From Rheum nobile (Eukaryota; Streptophyta; Magnoliopsida; Caryophyllales; Polygonaceae): a stretch of DNA of 64,000 bases. The translations under genes were made by a program, and so were the position numbers. Under the pieces are notes generated by a model, which saw only the letters and a list, made by a program, of their open reading frames with translations, had not been told where the DNA came from and searched no databases. Positions 30,653 to 41,214 of the stretch are shown in pieces (position 1 is the stretch's first letter; the number at the start of each line of letters is the position of its first letter). The stretch spans positions 4,526,001 through 4,590,000 of the forward strand of contig WOAB01000606.1 in the NCBI GenBank assembly GCA_027886185.1, written 5' to 3'.

Positions 30653-33615
30653 ATGTCCGAAGGAAAGGAAGACGTGCTTTGCCTGCGGGAAGGAGGGGCA
30701 CTTGCAGACATTTTGTCTGCAAAGGAGACAGAAAGGAGCTGAGTCACAGCAAGGGTCCGTTAGTCATAACAACCGACCCAGATTCAGATCAGTGGAGGCT
30801 CCTAGTCCTTCGACGCAGACAACTGCCCAGAACAAGGGGAAAGCCCCAGCTACTTCAGGAGGTCAAGGTCAGCGACTCTACGAGATGCGTGAGGCTGATG
30901 GACCAAATGCTCCTACTGCTCAAGGTACTCTTTACCTCCATTCTACTTCTGTGTGTATACTTTTTGATTCGGGTGCTACTCATTCTTTCATCTCGGAAAG
31001 TTGCGTAAGTAAGCTAGGCTTAGTATGCAATGAGGCTTGTGAGCCTTTTGTTGTGAATCTTCCCAATGGTGAACATTTGGTTGGAACCAAGCGTCTGTCA
31101 GAATTTCCGATTACCATTCAGGGTAGGAAGTTCGAAGCAGATTTGATCTGTATAGCCATGGCTCCATACGATATTATTCTCGGGATGGACTGGTTGACGC
31201 GTCATGAGGCGGTGATCGATTTCAGTTCAAGGACTGTGACAGTTTCATCCGGGGGCCAGTTTGTATGCAAGTTCAAGGGTCGTAATGACGCTGATAACGG
31301 CAAGCTCATCAATGTGATGGCTGCGTGTAAGCTACTTCGACAAGGTTGTGTCGGGTACCTGTGCTATCTGGATAAGCCCAAGAGAGATAAGCTTTCAGTT
31401 CTTGATATTCCGGTCATTTGCGAATTTCCGGATGTCTTTCCGAAGGAGATTCCCGGTTTACCCCCGAATCGTGACGTGGAGTTTACCATTGATCTCGAGC
31501 CTGGTACCGCGCTGATCTCTAAGGCACCGTACCGGATGGCTCCAGCTGAGATGCAAGAGTTGAAAAAGCAACTCGAGGACCTTCTTGATAAAGGATACAT
31601 AAGGCCGAGTGCATCGCCTTGGGGCGCTCCGGTTTTGTTCGTCAAGAAGAAGGACGGATCATTCCGACTTTGTATCGACTATCGAGAGTTGAATAAGGTC
31701 ACGATCAAGAATAAATATCCGTTGCCGAGGATTGATGATCTGTTGGATCAACTGTAGGGAGCAAAAGTCTTTTCCAAGATCGATCTGAGATCTGGTTACC
31801 ATCAGCTCAGGATTCGTGAGGAAGACATTCCGAGGACTGCTTTCCGGACGAGGTATGGCCACTATGAGTTCGTAGTCATGCCATTTGGCCTTACTAACGC
31901 TCCGGCGGTCTTCATGGATCTGATGCATCGATGTTTCCACCAATACCTGGATAAGTTTGTGGTGGTCTTCATCGATGATATTTTGATCTATTCCCCGAGT
32001 GAGGAGGCTCACGAGGAACATCTTCGGATCACCTTGTCAGTCCTTAGACAAAATCAGATGTATGCAAAGTTGTATAAGTGTGACTTTTGGATCAAAGAAG
32101 TGGCTTTCTTAGGCCATGTGATCAATGAGGATGGGGTTATGGTTGATCCCCAGAATATTGAAGCGGTAGCCAACTGGAAGCGGCCTCAGAATGTGAAGGA
32201 GGTGCGCAGTTTCTTGGGACTCGCTGGATATTACAGACGGTTCGTGGAGGGATTTTATAAGATCGCTCTACCTATGACCGGTTTGCTCCGCAAGGTCCAT
32301 AAGAAGTTTGTCTGGGATGACAAGTGCGAGGCCAGTTTTCAGAAGTTAAAGCAATGTATGACCTCCGCATCAGTTTTGGCGCTACCGGAAGGGAACGATG
32401 GTTATGTAGTCTATAGTGATGCTTCGAAGAATGGGTTGGGATGTGTACTGATGCAGAGGGGGAAGGTTATTACGTACGCATCTCGACAATTGAAAACCTA
32501 TGAGGCAAACTATCCGACGCATGATCTGGAGTTAGCAGCTGTAGTATTTGCGTTGAAGATTTGGAGGCACTATCTCTATGGTGTGAGGTGCCAAGTCTTC
32601 ACCGACCATAAGAGTCTCAAGTACGTGTTCACTCAGAAGGAGCTAAATATGAAACAATGTCGCTGGTTAGAGTTACTCAAAGACTACGACATCGAGTTGC
32701 TGTATCATCCGGGCAAGGCTAATGTAGTAGCCGATGCATTGAGCCGGAAAACGCCGCACGAGATTGTAGTGGCTCTACTCACTGCTCAGACCAAGCTGAA
32801 CCAAGGGTTGTGCGAGATTGAAGTCTTGTACGATCAGCGTCGAGGATACCTGAGTATGCTAGAGATTCAGGCTATGCTACTTGATCAGATTAGGGAGAAG
32901 CAGGTTGATGACGTGGTCTTGGTAAAGCTAAGCAGTAAAGTGATGGATGAGAAAGCTCCCGGATTCGTGACTCAGGAGGATGGATCACTTTGGTTTCAGG
33001 ACCGGATTTGTGTGCCTGACGTTGATGGCCTTTGCTAGTTGGTGATGAAGGAGGCCCATTCGTCAGCTTATTCTGTACATCCAGGCTCTAGCAAGATGTA
33101 CAAGGACCTCAGGAAGAAATTCTGGTGGCCCAACATGAAGTGGGACGTAGCAGAATTTGTGGCGAAATGCTTGACATGTCAGAAGGTCAAGATAGAACAC
33201 CGTAGACCAGGTGGTGAATTGCTACCTCTTCCAGTGCCAGAGTGGAAATGAGAGGATATCGCTATGGATTTCGTCACAAGGTTTCCAAAGACTCAGAGTC
33301 AAAAGGATGCGATATGGGTAATCATTGACAGGCTCACGAAGAGTGCTCACTTCGTGGCTATCAAGTCAACATGGGGAACCCATAAGCTATCAGAAGTGTT
33401 CCTACACAAGATTGTCCGTTTGCATGGTACACCAAAGACCATTGTATCGAATCGTGATGGCCGATTCATGTCGAGATTCTGGAAGGAACTCCACAAGGCC
33501 ATGGGAACCGAGTTGAGGTTCAGTACTGCGTTTCATCCCCATACGGATGGACAGTCTGAGAGGACCATCCAGACATTGGAAGATATGCTGAGAGCTTGTG
33601 TACTCGATCGTCCGT
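30561..33615 (+). pseudogene. Gag zinc knuckles, protease, RT, RNase H and integrase of element C
   Basis: One frame with TAG at 31755-31757, TAG at 33036-33038 and TGA at 33249-33251. Order: two zinc knuckles (CYKCGTPGHKSNEC, CFACGKEGHLQTFC), protease (ILFDSGATHSFIS), RT (RLCIDYRELNKVTIKNKYPL, then the catalytic VVFIDDILIYS), RNase H (VVYSDASKNGLGCVLMQ, THDLELAAVVFAL), integrase zinc finger (HPGSSKMYKDL ... CLTCQ) and the catalytic core up to HTDGQSERTIQTLEDM. The first stop replaces the codon after DDLLDQL, inside the RT fingers. At 33613 the sequence turns into LTR-derived DNA, so the integrase C-terminus is missing. Confidence 0.88.
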
Positions 33616-33655
33616 TTGCTAAGGCAAGCCACGACCGCGGTTTGCCTTAGCAAAC
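33614..33655. repeat. Fold-back junction (inverted repeat) between integrase and LTR fragment
   Basis: GTTTGCTAAGGCAA (33614-33627) and TTGCCTTAGCAAAC (33642-33655) are perfect inverted repeats separated by 14 nt. The surrounding CGATCG words extend the pairing. The 5' LTR has only the right arm (about 26472-26490), so the left arm is a new inverted copy created at the deletion junction. Confidence 0.8.
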
Positions 33656-33949
33656 GCGATCGTGGCCTTGGACAAACCGGTCTCGGACGGGACCCTCGTT
33701 CTTTCGGTTCCGTTCCGGACCCAGAAACCCGTCGTCGCTCATTCGTTCATCTAGACTAAGGCAAGTGGCGGTTCGCTCTTGCTTATCATTCCATGTTTCC
33801 ATTAATTATCAATTGTTTTTAATTGTTAATTAAATTGGGATGAAGGTTGTTTTCGTTTGGGAACAGTTTTGATAAACGTATGTGATATAAAAAGTGATAT
33901 TATAATAGGTTGTATATACTGATAGAAACAACGCTATTATATATGTTAT
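33616..33949 (+). repeat. 3' LTR fragment of element C
   Basis: Matches about 26455-26880 of the 5' LTR. A roughly 100-bp deletion lies between two GTTC words (33700 versus 26532-26640). It is cut at 33950 by LTR D. Confidence 0.85.
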
Positions 33950-34219
33950 TGTAACACCCACAAATATATCCTTGAAAGGTATCACCACCAGTGACCTCAG
34001 ATTCCACATCCGAAGCCACCCAAGGCTTAACCAGTTTATACAAATCATAAAACAACATTTATAATACGAAATGTCATAGTATTGGATTAAATCAATATTT
34101 CGGAATTACATCCATAATCCAAATACAACCAAAATATATTACATCGGAAGTCTTAATACAGCAAAAGTATTTTTAAAACAAATGACACAAAAGTCTTGAT
34201 CTAGCGATCACACGCCTAG
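33950..34219 (-). repeat. 3' LTR of element D, distal piece
   Basis: TGTAACACCCACAAATATAT at the start, then CCAGTGACCTCAGATT. It is the end part of the LTR in element orientation, interrupted at GATCT by element F and resuming at 42643. Confidence 0.9.
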
Positions 34220-34224
34220 GATCT

Positions 34225-35626
34225 TGACGGAGGCTAAAGATGCACAGCAAATGTCGTTGATTAGCCCTATCAAAGTAATTATCCTAACCAACCTACTAAA
34301 CAGAGTATAGCAGACAAGTAAGGGTCGAATCCCACAGAGAAGGTATGATGTAGTATGCAAACGTAAATGACAAGTAACAAGTAACTGGGGGGTTTGTAAT
34401 CAAGAAAACAAACAAGCAAAGTAAACAAATTTGGTTTATGTAGGAAGAAAGTATGATGAGGGGAAGTAGTTCTACTAGACCGAAATCCACAATACAGAGA
34501 TAGAGTTTGATCACTGAAATCTATTTTGTCCAAGTTCGTTTATTTATCCTTATAGTCGTTCCCACCCTGCTCGTAAGTACTATTGATTCTCACAGTTGTC
34601 AATAGACTTATCACTATGCCAATGATAAAGCACAACTGATTCTCACAGTTGTCAGCGTACTTTACCACCAACACAGCAATAGCAATGCACACAAAGATAT
34701 AGGATACATGCAAGTAGAAAGACGTACAAGTACTCACTCCCCTACTTAACATGCAATTGATTCTCACACATAATTGTACGCTCGGGACCCCTATACGCAC
34801 AATTGTGTTTGCCACTAGATATGCACTCGGAACCCCTATATGCAATCCTAGCAATTGATAACAAGCATTCAACCTAGGTGATCAGGCTAAGAAGAACAAC
34901 AAGAAATCAAGTTCGATATAACCAAGAAAATCAATCCAACATTTATAAGGATAAGAACAAGGAATAGAAATGTCATAAACACATCAACTGTACTGCTTCA
35001 ATCGTCTAACAGAACAAAGGGAAGTTAGTTCTCCATCAAAGGGGATGAAAAACTCTAATTAGAAAACTACGTCTGAAACAATAGTGCCTCTGATGATGAT
35101 TTGGAGGCTGTGGGAAAAGAGGTTAAATAGAGTTAACCTAAATCCCCAAGATCACAAACCATATCTTACAAGGAAATAATAAAATAAAGGAAATCTGACT
35201 AATGCATAAAAGGAAATAAAGTAAAATAAAATAACTCTGGCCGCGAGGCAATAAACACATCCACCGCGGGGTTTCAGCTCTCCACCACTGGGCGGTGGTC
35301 TCCTCTCACGCGGGCTCCATCCTTCACTGGGAGTCATCGCCGGGCCGCGGCATTGCTGACGCGGGGCGGTGAACTCCAGACTTCAGCTCTCGTCTTCTTC
35401 TCTTCTTCTGCTGCTCTCCAAATACTACCAAGTGTTGGTAGCCTTCTCCATAAATACTCCAGCAGCTCCATCTTCATCTCTAAACTCCATCAAAGCTGCA
35501 AATCCTTGGATTTCTTCACTTCTCTCCATAACATCTGGATTGCAGACTTAGCACCCAAACACATCCAAAACTCCTCCAAATCATGCTAATAGATGCTAGA
35601 AAAGGTGTATGAAATAACACCTATCA
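34225..35626 (-). repeat. 3' LTR of Athila derivative F
   Basis: 1402 bp, TGACGGAGG to CACCTATCA on the plus strand. GC-rich cluster at about 35237-35370 (CACCGCGGGG, GGGCGGTGG, CCGGGCCGCGG). It lacks about 21 bp of that cluster present at 42255-42276 in the other LTR. Confidence 0.92.
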
Positions 35627-35640
35627 AATTCCCCCATAAT
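35627..35640 (-). promoter_or_regulatory. LTR-adjacent polypurine tract of F
   Basis: Minus strand ATTATGGGGGAATT abuts the LTR start TGATAGG. Confidence 0.85.
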
Positions 35641-36308
35641 TTGACCTTTACTCGTCCCGAGTAAACTAAAGAAAAGCTCACCCTCTCAATCAACACCAAG
35701 GTCTCAGGAAGTACAAGAAAACGTGACACCAGCAAACTACAACATATCAACAATACGCCCAAGACAACCAAAACAAGTGATGCAAAAATAATCTAACCTA
35801 ACTCCAATCTATCTCCTTATCGCTCCATGACTGGCCTACCCGACAATCCTTCTATGACTCCCTTCTTATGACGCCTCCACCAAGATATAAAGAGAAATCC
35901 TAGAATCACTCTTATTCTTTTACGCTCATCTTGCCTAGGCACCCTTTCGGGTTTTCACCTAGCCACTCATTTCATTTTGCTAGATATCTCACAAATACTC
36001 ACATCACTCCAGTCCAATCTTGCCCTGGTCTAATACCAGCCGGACTACCTGCTTTTTACCTGAACCGCCCTTTCGGGTTTTCAGTCCATCCCAGGATTTT
36101 GATTGCCTTTTTAATTCTTTTTGGCTTTTTCGATTATTTTTTTTAATCAGAATGGAAACAACAATGCAGAAACAAATGCAGAAATAAAGCTATGTACACT
36201 AGCTAGCAAGAAAGCAAGTCTATATCCCTCCCCCATACTTAAACCGAACATTGTCCTCAATGTGGAAAAGAGAACATCAAATGATAGGGGAAAGAAGAAA
36301 TAAACTCA
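35641..36308 (-). other. 3' noncoding module of F between two purine tracts
   Basis: Bounded by the LTR-adjacent tract and a second tract at 36225-36240 (minus AAGTATGGGGGAGGGA). It contains CCCTTTCGGGTTTT at 35942-35955 and 36068-36081, the word ACCCGACAATCCTTC near 35838, and ATTGTCCTCAATG after the second tract. No ORF. Confidence 0.75.
36225..36240 (-). promoter_or_regulatory. Second (internal) polypurine tract of F
   Basis: AAGTATGGGGGAGGGA on the minus strand lies just downstream of the second ORF. Related tracts are at 50727-50736 (G) and 63931-63939 (H). Confidence 0.6.
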
Positions 36309-37547
36309 CTATGGACCGGAAGGTGGTGGTGGGTACAACCCAAAGTAGTCCCTCATATGAGTGTCTATAGTGTCCAGACGCTCATTTATCTCTGCGTGGA
36401 GCTGGGTCTGCCAAGTCTGCAGACCGGTCTCTACTCTGGAAGTCCACTGATCCTGGCGCATAGAGAAAGTATCCCATCTAGAGTACATCTCCTGCCAAGG
36501 TGCGATAGGTCCGTACACAAACGAAGACTCCTCAAACTGTGAAGAACCGGGGTCGTCCCCCTCTACAGGATCAACAGTGAAACCACCACTAGGGCCCTCT
36601 CCATACGGACCCGAAGGAGTAATGGCAGGGGCATCATCGATTGGCATCCGGCTATCGCTATCAATCCACCAACCCGCGTATGAAGGCGAGTAAGCGAACT
36701 CTCGCGGAACAACCAAAATATGGCCCTCATAAGATGCCCAAACCAAATCACCATCCTGCCCCAGTGGCTTCATCATGGAGCACACCCTCATGTGTGCTAA
36801 ATCATATACGGCACAGGGGACCGGCCGAGGAATCTGATCGCAATTGATCACGCTGGCACAGAGGAGTGTAATAAGACCACCCCCACAAATATCTCTCGGC
36901 TCGCCATCACGAATCCTCCGCAGGGAACTCAAGAAAAGAGTTGCCCAACACGGCGTAAGCTCTACCGTCCCCAGGATGCTCATAAACCACTGGAAGTCCT
37001 TCATGGGTACCTTCCCATGGTCAGCATGGCCAAAGAAATCCCTCATCATCACCTTGTGGATCAACCGCAGACACGGATTCACCAACTTGGAGTTCACCTC
37101 ATGACCCTTCTTGAATGTCCTCCCTGTGACAGCCCGCCAGAAATCCATCATCTCGGCCTCATTAAGCCCATTCGCCCACCCAGCGGTGGGGTTCTTTGTA
37201 ATGCCCAGGGCCTCGTGGATCACCTTCCGCGACAAAGAATAATCACGCCCATTGTAGGTGAACGTGATCTTGTGCAGAATTTTGTCATCAGACTCCTCGC
37301 GGATGAACCACCTGAACGAGGCAATGAATTGGAAGCACAACTCAGGATATGCGGGGGCTGCCTTGTTCATGAAATTCCCCAGCCCACACTGCGTCAAACA
37401 CAACGTCACACAAGCGAACAATCCCATCTGCTCCAGAGTCGGCTTGTGGAAAAATTTGGAAGCCACCACCCTCCTCTCCTTCACAATGTCGTACAGCTCA
37501 CTCTCATCCCTACTCGTCGATGCTTTCTTCTTGCCTTTCGAAGCCAT
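36309..37547 (-). CDS. Athila second ORF product (F), intact
   Basis: An intact 412-codon frame starting MASKGKKKASTSRDESELYD. The basic N-terminus is followed by a globular part (VASKFFHKPTLEQMGLFACV, TFTYNGRDYSLSRKVIHEAL). It ends in a flexible region (SQFEESSFVYGPIAPWQEMY), a short helix (TQLHAEINERLDTIDTHMRD) and a Pro-rich end. It resembles the 'putative plant transposon / ATHILA ORF-1-type' proteins encoded between pol and the 3' LTR in Athila, where an envelope-like gene would sit. I see no signal peptide or convincing membrane span. The function is unknown. Element G has a diverged homologue at 50902-52131. It is intact in an element that has lost RT. Confidence 0.75.
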   Translation of the reverse strand: MASKGKKKASTSRDESELYDIVKERRVVASKFFHKPTLEQMGLFACVTLCLTQCGLGNFMNKAAPAYPELCFQFIASFRWFIREESDDKILHKITFTYNGRDYSLSRKVIHEALGITKNPTAGWANGLNEAEMMDFWRAVTGRTFKKGHEVNSKLVNPCLRLIHKVMMRDFFGHADHGKVPMKDFQWFMSILGTVELTPCWATLFLSSLRRIRDGEPRDICGGGLITLLCASVINCDQIPRPVPCAVYDLAHMRVCSMMKPLGQDGDLVWASYEGHILVVPREFAYSPSYAGWWIDSDSRMPIDDAPAITPSGPYGEGPSGGFTVDPVEGDDPGSSQFEESSFVYGPIAPWQEMYSRWDTFSMRQDQWTSRVETGLQTWQTQLHAEINERLDTIDTHMRDYFGLYPPPPSGP

Positions 37548-38372
37548 AAGTGAAGAATGGGAATGCTCAAATCAAAAGGCAGCAAAGGATACTCACAATC
37601 AAGCAAACACAATGTTCTGGAGAGACTCAGCACGGGGCGGCGGCATCGTGGTGAGAAACTGAGAACATGCACCGGGTCGCAGCGAGATCGGCGCGGGGTG
37701 GTAGCAACAGGAACGCGAAGCGGTGGCAGCGCGAGGCGGAGCTAAAGCGAGGCAGGACTACAACGGCGCGGTGGGGTTGTGTTTGGGCTTGGTTGTGAGG
37801 CTAGACTCCAATTGGGGGATTTGGGGCTAGAGTATGCTCAAGGTCGAGAGGGGAAAGTAGAATAGGAGTTTGAGGGGGCGTTGGGAATTATAAGTGTGGG
37901 GTGAAGTGGGGCTAGGTCAAGGAAGGGTAAGGTGAATAGAAAGGGATGATGGGCCGGTCATGTACCATGGCCCCTAAGAGAAATCTTGGCCCATAAAGAA
38001 GCCCAATCCGTCAAAACCTTAGTGACCTCTTAAGAATAAAGCTTTTACTCATCCGTTTAAGGTTTTTTCGGGGCCCATAATTCTTGCTTTTTTTTTAAAA
38101 AAAAAGTTGAGAATCGATACCTGACCTTCACCGCGGGGCGGTGAGCTCCACCGCGAGGCGGTAGGAAGGCGCCGCGGGGCGGTGAGAATGGCTGGGCACC
38201 TCATCTCTTCTCGGTTTACTTTCGTACCTGAAATGTGAGTAACAGGCGAACGAAACAAAGCAAAATAAACTACGAAAATAAAATAAGAAGAAAAATCAAA
38301 GAAAAACTAACACTGGTTGCCTCCCGGACAGCGCCTTGGTTATCGTCGTTGGCTCGACGGACTGCAGATCAA
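37548..38372 (-). other. Region between protease frame and second ORF in F
   Basis: Noncoding. It has many GC-rich words (37628-37775, and three CCGCGGGGCGGTG-type copies at 38128-38190), and CCGTTTAAGG...TTCGGGG at 38053-38073, which recurs four times in the same region of G. A-run and T-run at 38086-38105. Confidence 0.6.
38128..38190. repeat. GC-rich CCGCGGGGCGGTG motif cluster in F
   Basis: Three copies in 60 bp (CACCGCGGGGCGGTGAG, CACCGCGAGGCGGTAGG, GCCGCGGGGCGGTGAG). Further copies are in the LTRs and inside the gag-protease frame at 39558-39655. Confidence 0.8.
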
Positions 38373-41138
38373 CTACCATCTCGAATAGGATCCTTTCGGA
38401 ATCCTCCAACTCGTCTCTTCCTGTGGAGACCTCTCATGGAAAGGTTTGAACCTTAGATCATTTTCCTTCTTCGCCACCCACTCCATGTTCATTCTCTTTG
38501 GAGTGTCTCCCCCATACTTAGAACGATGCGGGGGTCGATATGGCTCAACATTGATATGCTGCACATCAATAGATAAAGGCTTGCTGCCTTGTATGGTTAG
38601 TGCAGGGGGGCAAGTACCCAAAGCAGAGGAAATGGGGTCTCCTATGTCATCTAACAAAATATCATCAACAGGCAAATCATGCAAATCATGCAATTCAATA
38701 GGTCCGTCAGTAGTGGAATACTCAACTATGGTCTCTACGGCATCAATTTTTACATTTTCATGCACTGAATCATCAAAGTCATTAATGCAGAGAGGAGGTG
38801 ATTTAATGGAATTGGCATTATGAATGTCATGTTTAAAAATTATTCCATCAAATTCCATAGTCAGAGTACCACTATCAACATCAATCTTAGTCATGGAAGT
38901 TTTCATAAAAGGTCGCCCTAGCATGACCGGGGCAACGTGCTCATCATAATCCATATCCATAACAAAGAAATCAGCAGGGAATATCAGGGGACCTATCCTA
39001 ACAAGGACATCTTCTACAATACCCTTAGGGTGTACACAAGAACCATCAGCAAGTTGTATAACAATATTAGACTCTCGTAAGGGTCCTAATTCCAATTTCT
39101 CAAGTAAAGAATAAGGTAAGACATTAATTGAGGCACCCAAATCAAGCAGGGCCTTCTCAAAAACATGCTCACCTATAGTGATAGGAATAGTAAACGTACC
39201 TGGATCCTTGCACTTTGCAGGTAGACGCTTCTGAACTACCGCTGACACTTGTTCACCCACTGGACTCTTCTTCTGAGTCTTTTGCCTTTGGGCCTTCTTC
39301 ACCGTGCATAGCTCCTTTAAGAACTTGGCATATCGCGAGATAGCCTTAATAAGCTTCAGCAGGGGGGTGTTCACCTCACAGTTTTGGAATGTCTTGAATA
39401 AGTCTCTGTCGTCGACAACTCTTCTAGCCTTTAGCGCCTCAGGAAAAGGTGCTGAGGGCTTCTCTGAACCTAGAGGAGGGAACACTGGACGAACGTAGTT
39501 ATCAACATAGGTGTCTTCAACAGGAGCAGACTTTTGAGGATCAGGTCGCGGCAAGCCCACCGCGGGGCGTAAATCATTACCGCGGGGCGGCGGGGTCGCG
39601 GTGTCATTACTGGGCACAGGCGCCGGGTCGCGGCGAGAGTCGCCGCGAGGCGTGTCGGTGATTTCCTTTTTCTCAGGAATTTCGTTCTCCTCTTCAGCAA
39701 TGGGAGAAATAACCTTCTTACCACTTCTCAGCGTGATAGCACTCACGTTTTCTCTGGGATTCACAGTGGTCTGGGATGGCAGGAAGTTTAAGGCCCTCTG
39801 GTTGATCTTGGTCACCTCATCAGCTAACTGGCCAATCTGCCTCTCCATGTTCTTGATACTCGACTCAGTAGCTTGCACATGTGTAGTAAAGTGCTGAGTC
39901 AAAGTCTTCAGCATATCCTCAGTAGAGGCTCCAAAAGTTTGGCCCTGAGGCCTCTGTTGGTACTGAGCTCGTTGCTGGTACTGTTGTTGCTGAGCCGGCT
40001 GATATTGTTGTTGTGCCGGCTGCTGACCACCCTAAGGGTCACTGCATCTGAATCCTGGGTGATCACGGCCTCTCTGGTTATAGTTCGGCTGTCCACCATA
40101 CTGTTGTCTAGGAGCGCCGTAGCCTCCTACAGCATTGACTTCGGCAACACCGTCCTCTTGCAGCTGAGGACAAGCCTCGGTGTGGTGGGCCTGATTAGAG
40201 CAAAGACCGCATGCTTTGGCGTGTTGAGGGGCATTCTGATTTGCTATCTTCATAACTATCTCCTTCAACTCGGCCAACTCAGACAACACCGGGCTTGGTC
40301 CTGTAGGGGTCACAGCATTGACCGCCTTCCTCTGGTATGTCTTCCCGAATTTCCGGGTGCTCTCACTCATTTCCTGGAGTCTATTCATGGCGTCATCCGG
40401 TGTCAGGTTCAGAATACTTCCACCGCATGTAGCATCAACCATTCTTCTTTCTTGATCCAGCAGACCATTGTGCAAATAGAGAACAAGATCTTGCTTGGCA
40501 TACCCGTGGAATGGGCAGCTGGAACAAAGCCTCTTGTACCTCTCCAAATAATCATAAAGTGTTTCATCACCAGCCTGCTCGATGTTGGCAATTGCCTTTT
40601 TCAAAGCATTTGCCTTCTTCGTGGGAAAATATTTATCCAGGAACGCTTTGTGCAGCTTCGTCCATGTATCTATGGTTCCTGGCGGCATGTGATAGTACCA
40701 ATCACTCGCAGAGTCGAGTAGAGAAAAACCAAAAGCTCTCATCTTGATTTGGTCTTCGGTCACATTCCTAGGCTTCATAGTCATGCAGATATTGTGGAAC
40801 TTGCCCAGGTGAGAAATCGGATCCTCTCCACTCAGACCGTGGAATTTAGGGAGGTAAGCAACAACTCCCGACTTCAATTCAAAGTTCACCCCATCTCCTA
40901 GTGCAGGGATGATGACAGCTAGGGGTTGAGCCCCAATATTCGGCTCAGTAAGCTCTCTCAGAGTTCCAGTTCCAGCCATTGCAACAGCTGGGGTAGTAGC
41001 AGTCTCAACGGTCTCGGTCGCAGCGGTTTCGACCTCTTCTTCCTCTCCTCTTCGATTGCGCAGGCTTCCAAGAAAGGATCTTTCAATCTCTGGATCCAAA
41101 GCTAGAAGGGGAGAGTCAGTACTACGGGTGTCGACCAT
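38373..41138 (-). pseudogene. Gag and protease of Athila derivative F
   Basis: A single minus-strand frame of about 920 codons with one stop (TAG at 40032-40034). Start chosen at the Met at 41138 (MVDTRSTDSPLLALDPEIER), which aligns with the gag start of G. Capsid: VAYLPKFHGLSGEDPISHLG, KAFLDKYFPTKKANALKK. Zinc knuckle: CGLCSNQAHHTEAC. A Gln-rich linker and NVSAITLRSGKKV follow, then a Pro/Arg-rich segment encoded by the GC-rich motif (about 39558-39655). Protease: FEKALLDLGASINVLPYSLL with the DLGAS motif of Athila, then VMLGRPFMKTSMTKIDVDSG. The frame ends soon after protease, where RT would begin. Confidence 0.88.
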
Positions 41139-41192
41139 AAGATAGGTCTCCACCAACAATCAATCACGAAAACACACAACAAACAAAAACCT

Positions 41193-41210
41193 TCCCCGAC
41201 AACGGCGCCA
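41193..41210 (-). promoter_or_regulatory. Primer-binding site of F
   Basis: TGGCGCCGTTGTCGGGGA on the minus strand, four bases (AATT) after the 5' LTR. It is the Athila-type site, usually assigned to tRNA-Asp, with one difference from G and H (GTTGCC). Confidence 0.88.
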
Positions 41211-41214
41211 AATT

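Larger units (their letters stand above)
25670..33949 (+). mobile_element. Tekay/Del-like chromovirus C, 3'-truncated
   Basis: Plus-strand element with 5' LTR, tRNA-Met PBS, an extra ORF, gag, PR-RT-RNase H-integrase, then a fold-back junction and a 334-bp piece of 3' LTR cut at 33950 by element D. The integrase C-terminus and chromodomain are deleted. The lineage is inferred from the RT (FVVVFIDDILIYS), the DSGATHSFIS protease motif, the long LTR and close similarity to D, which retains a chromodomain-like end. It interrupts the Tat pol at 25669. Confidence 0.82.
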
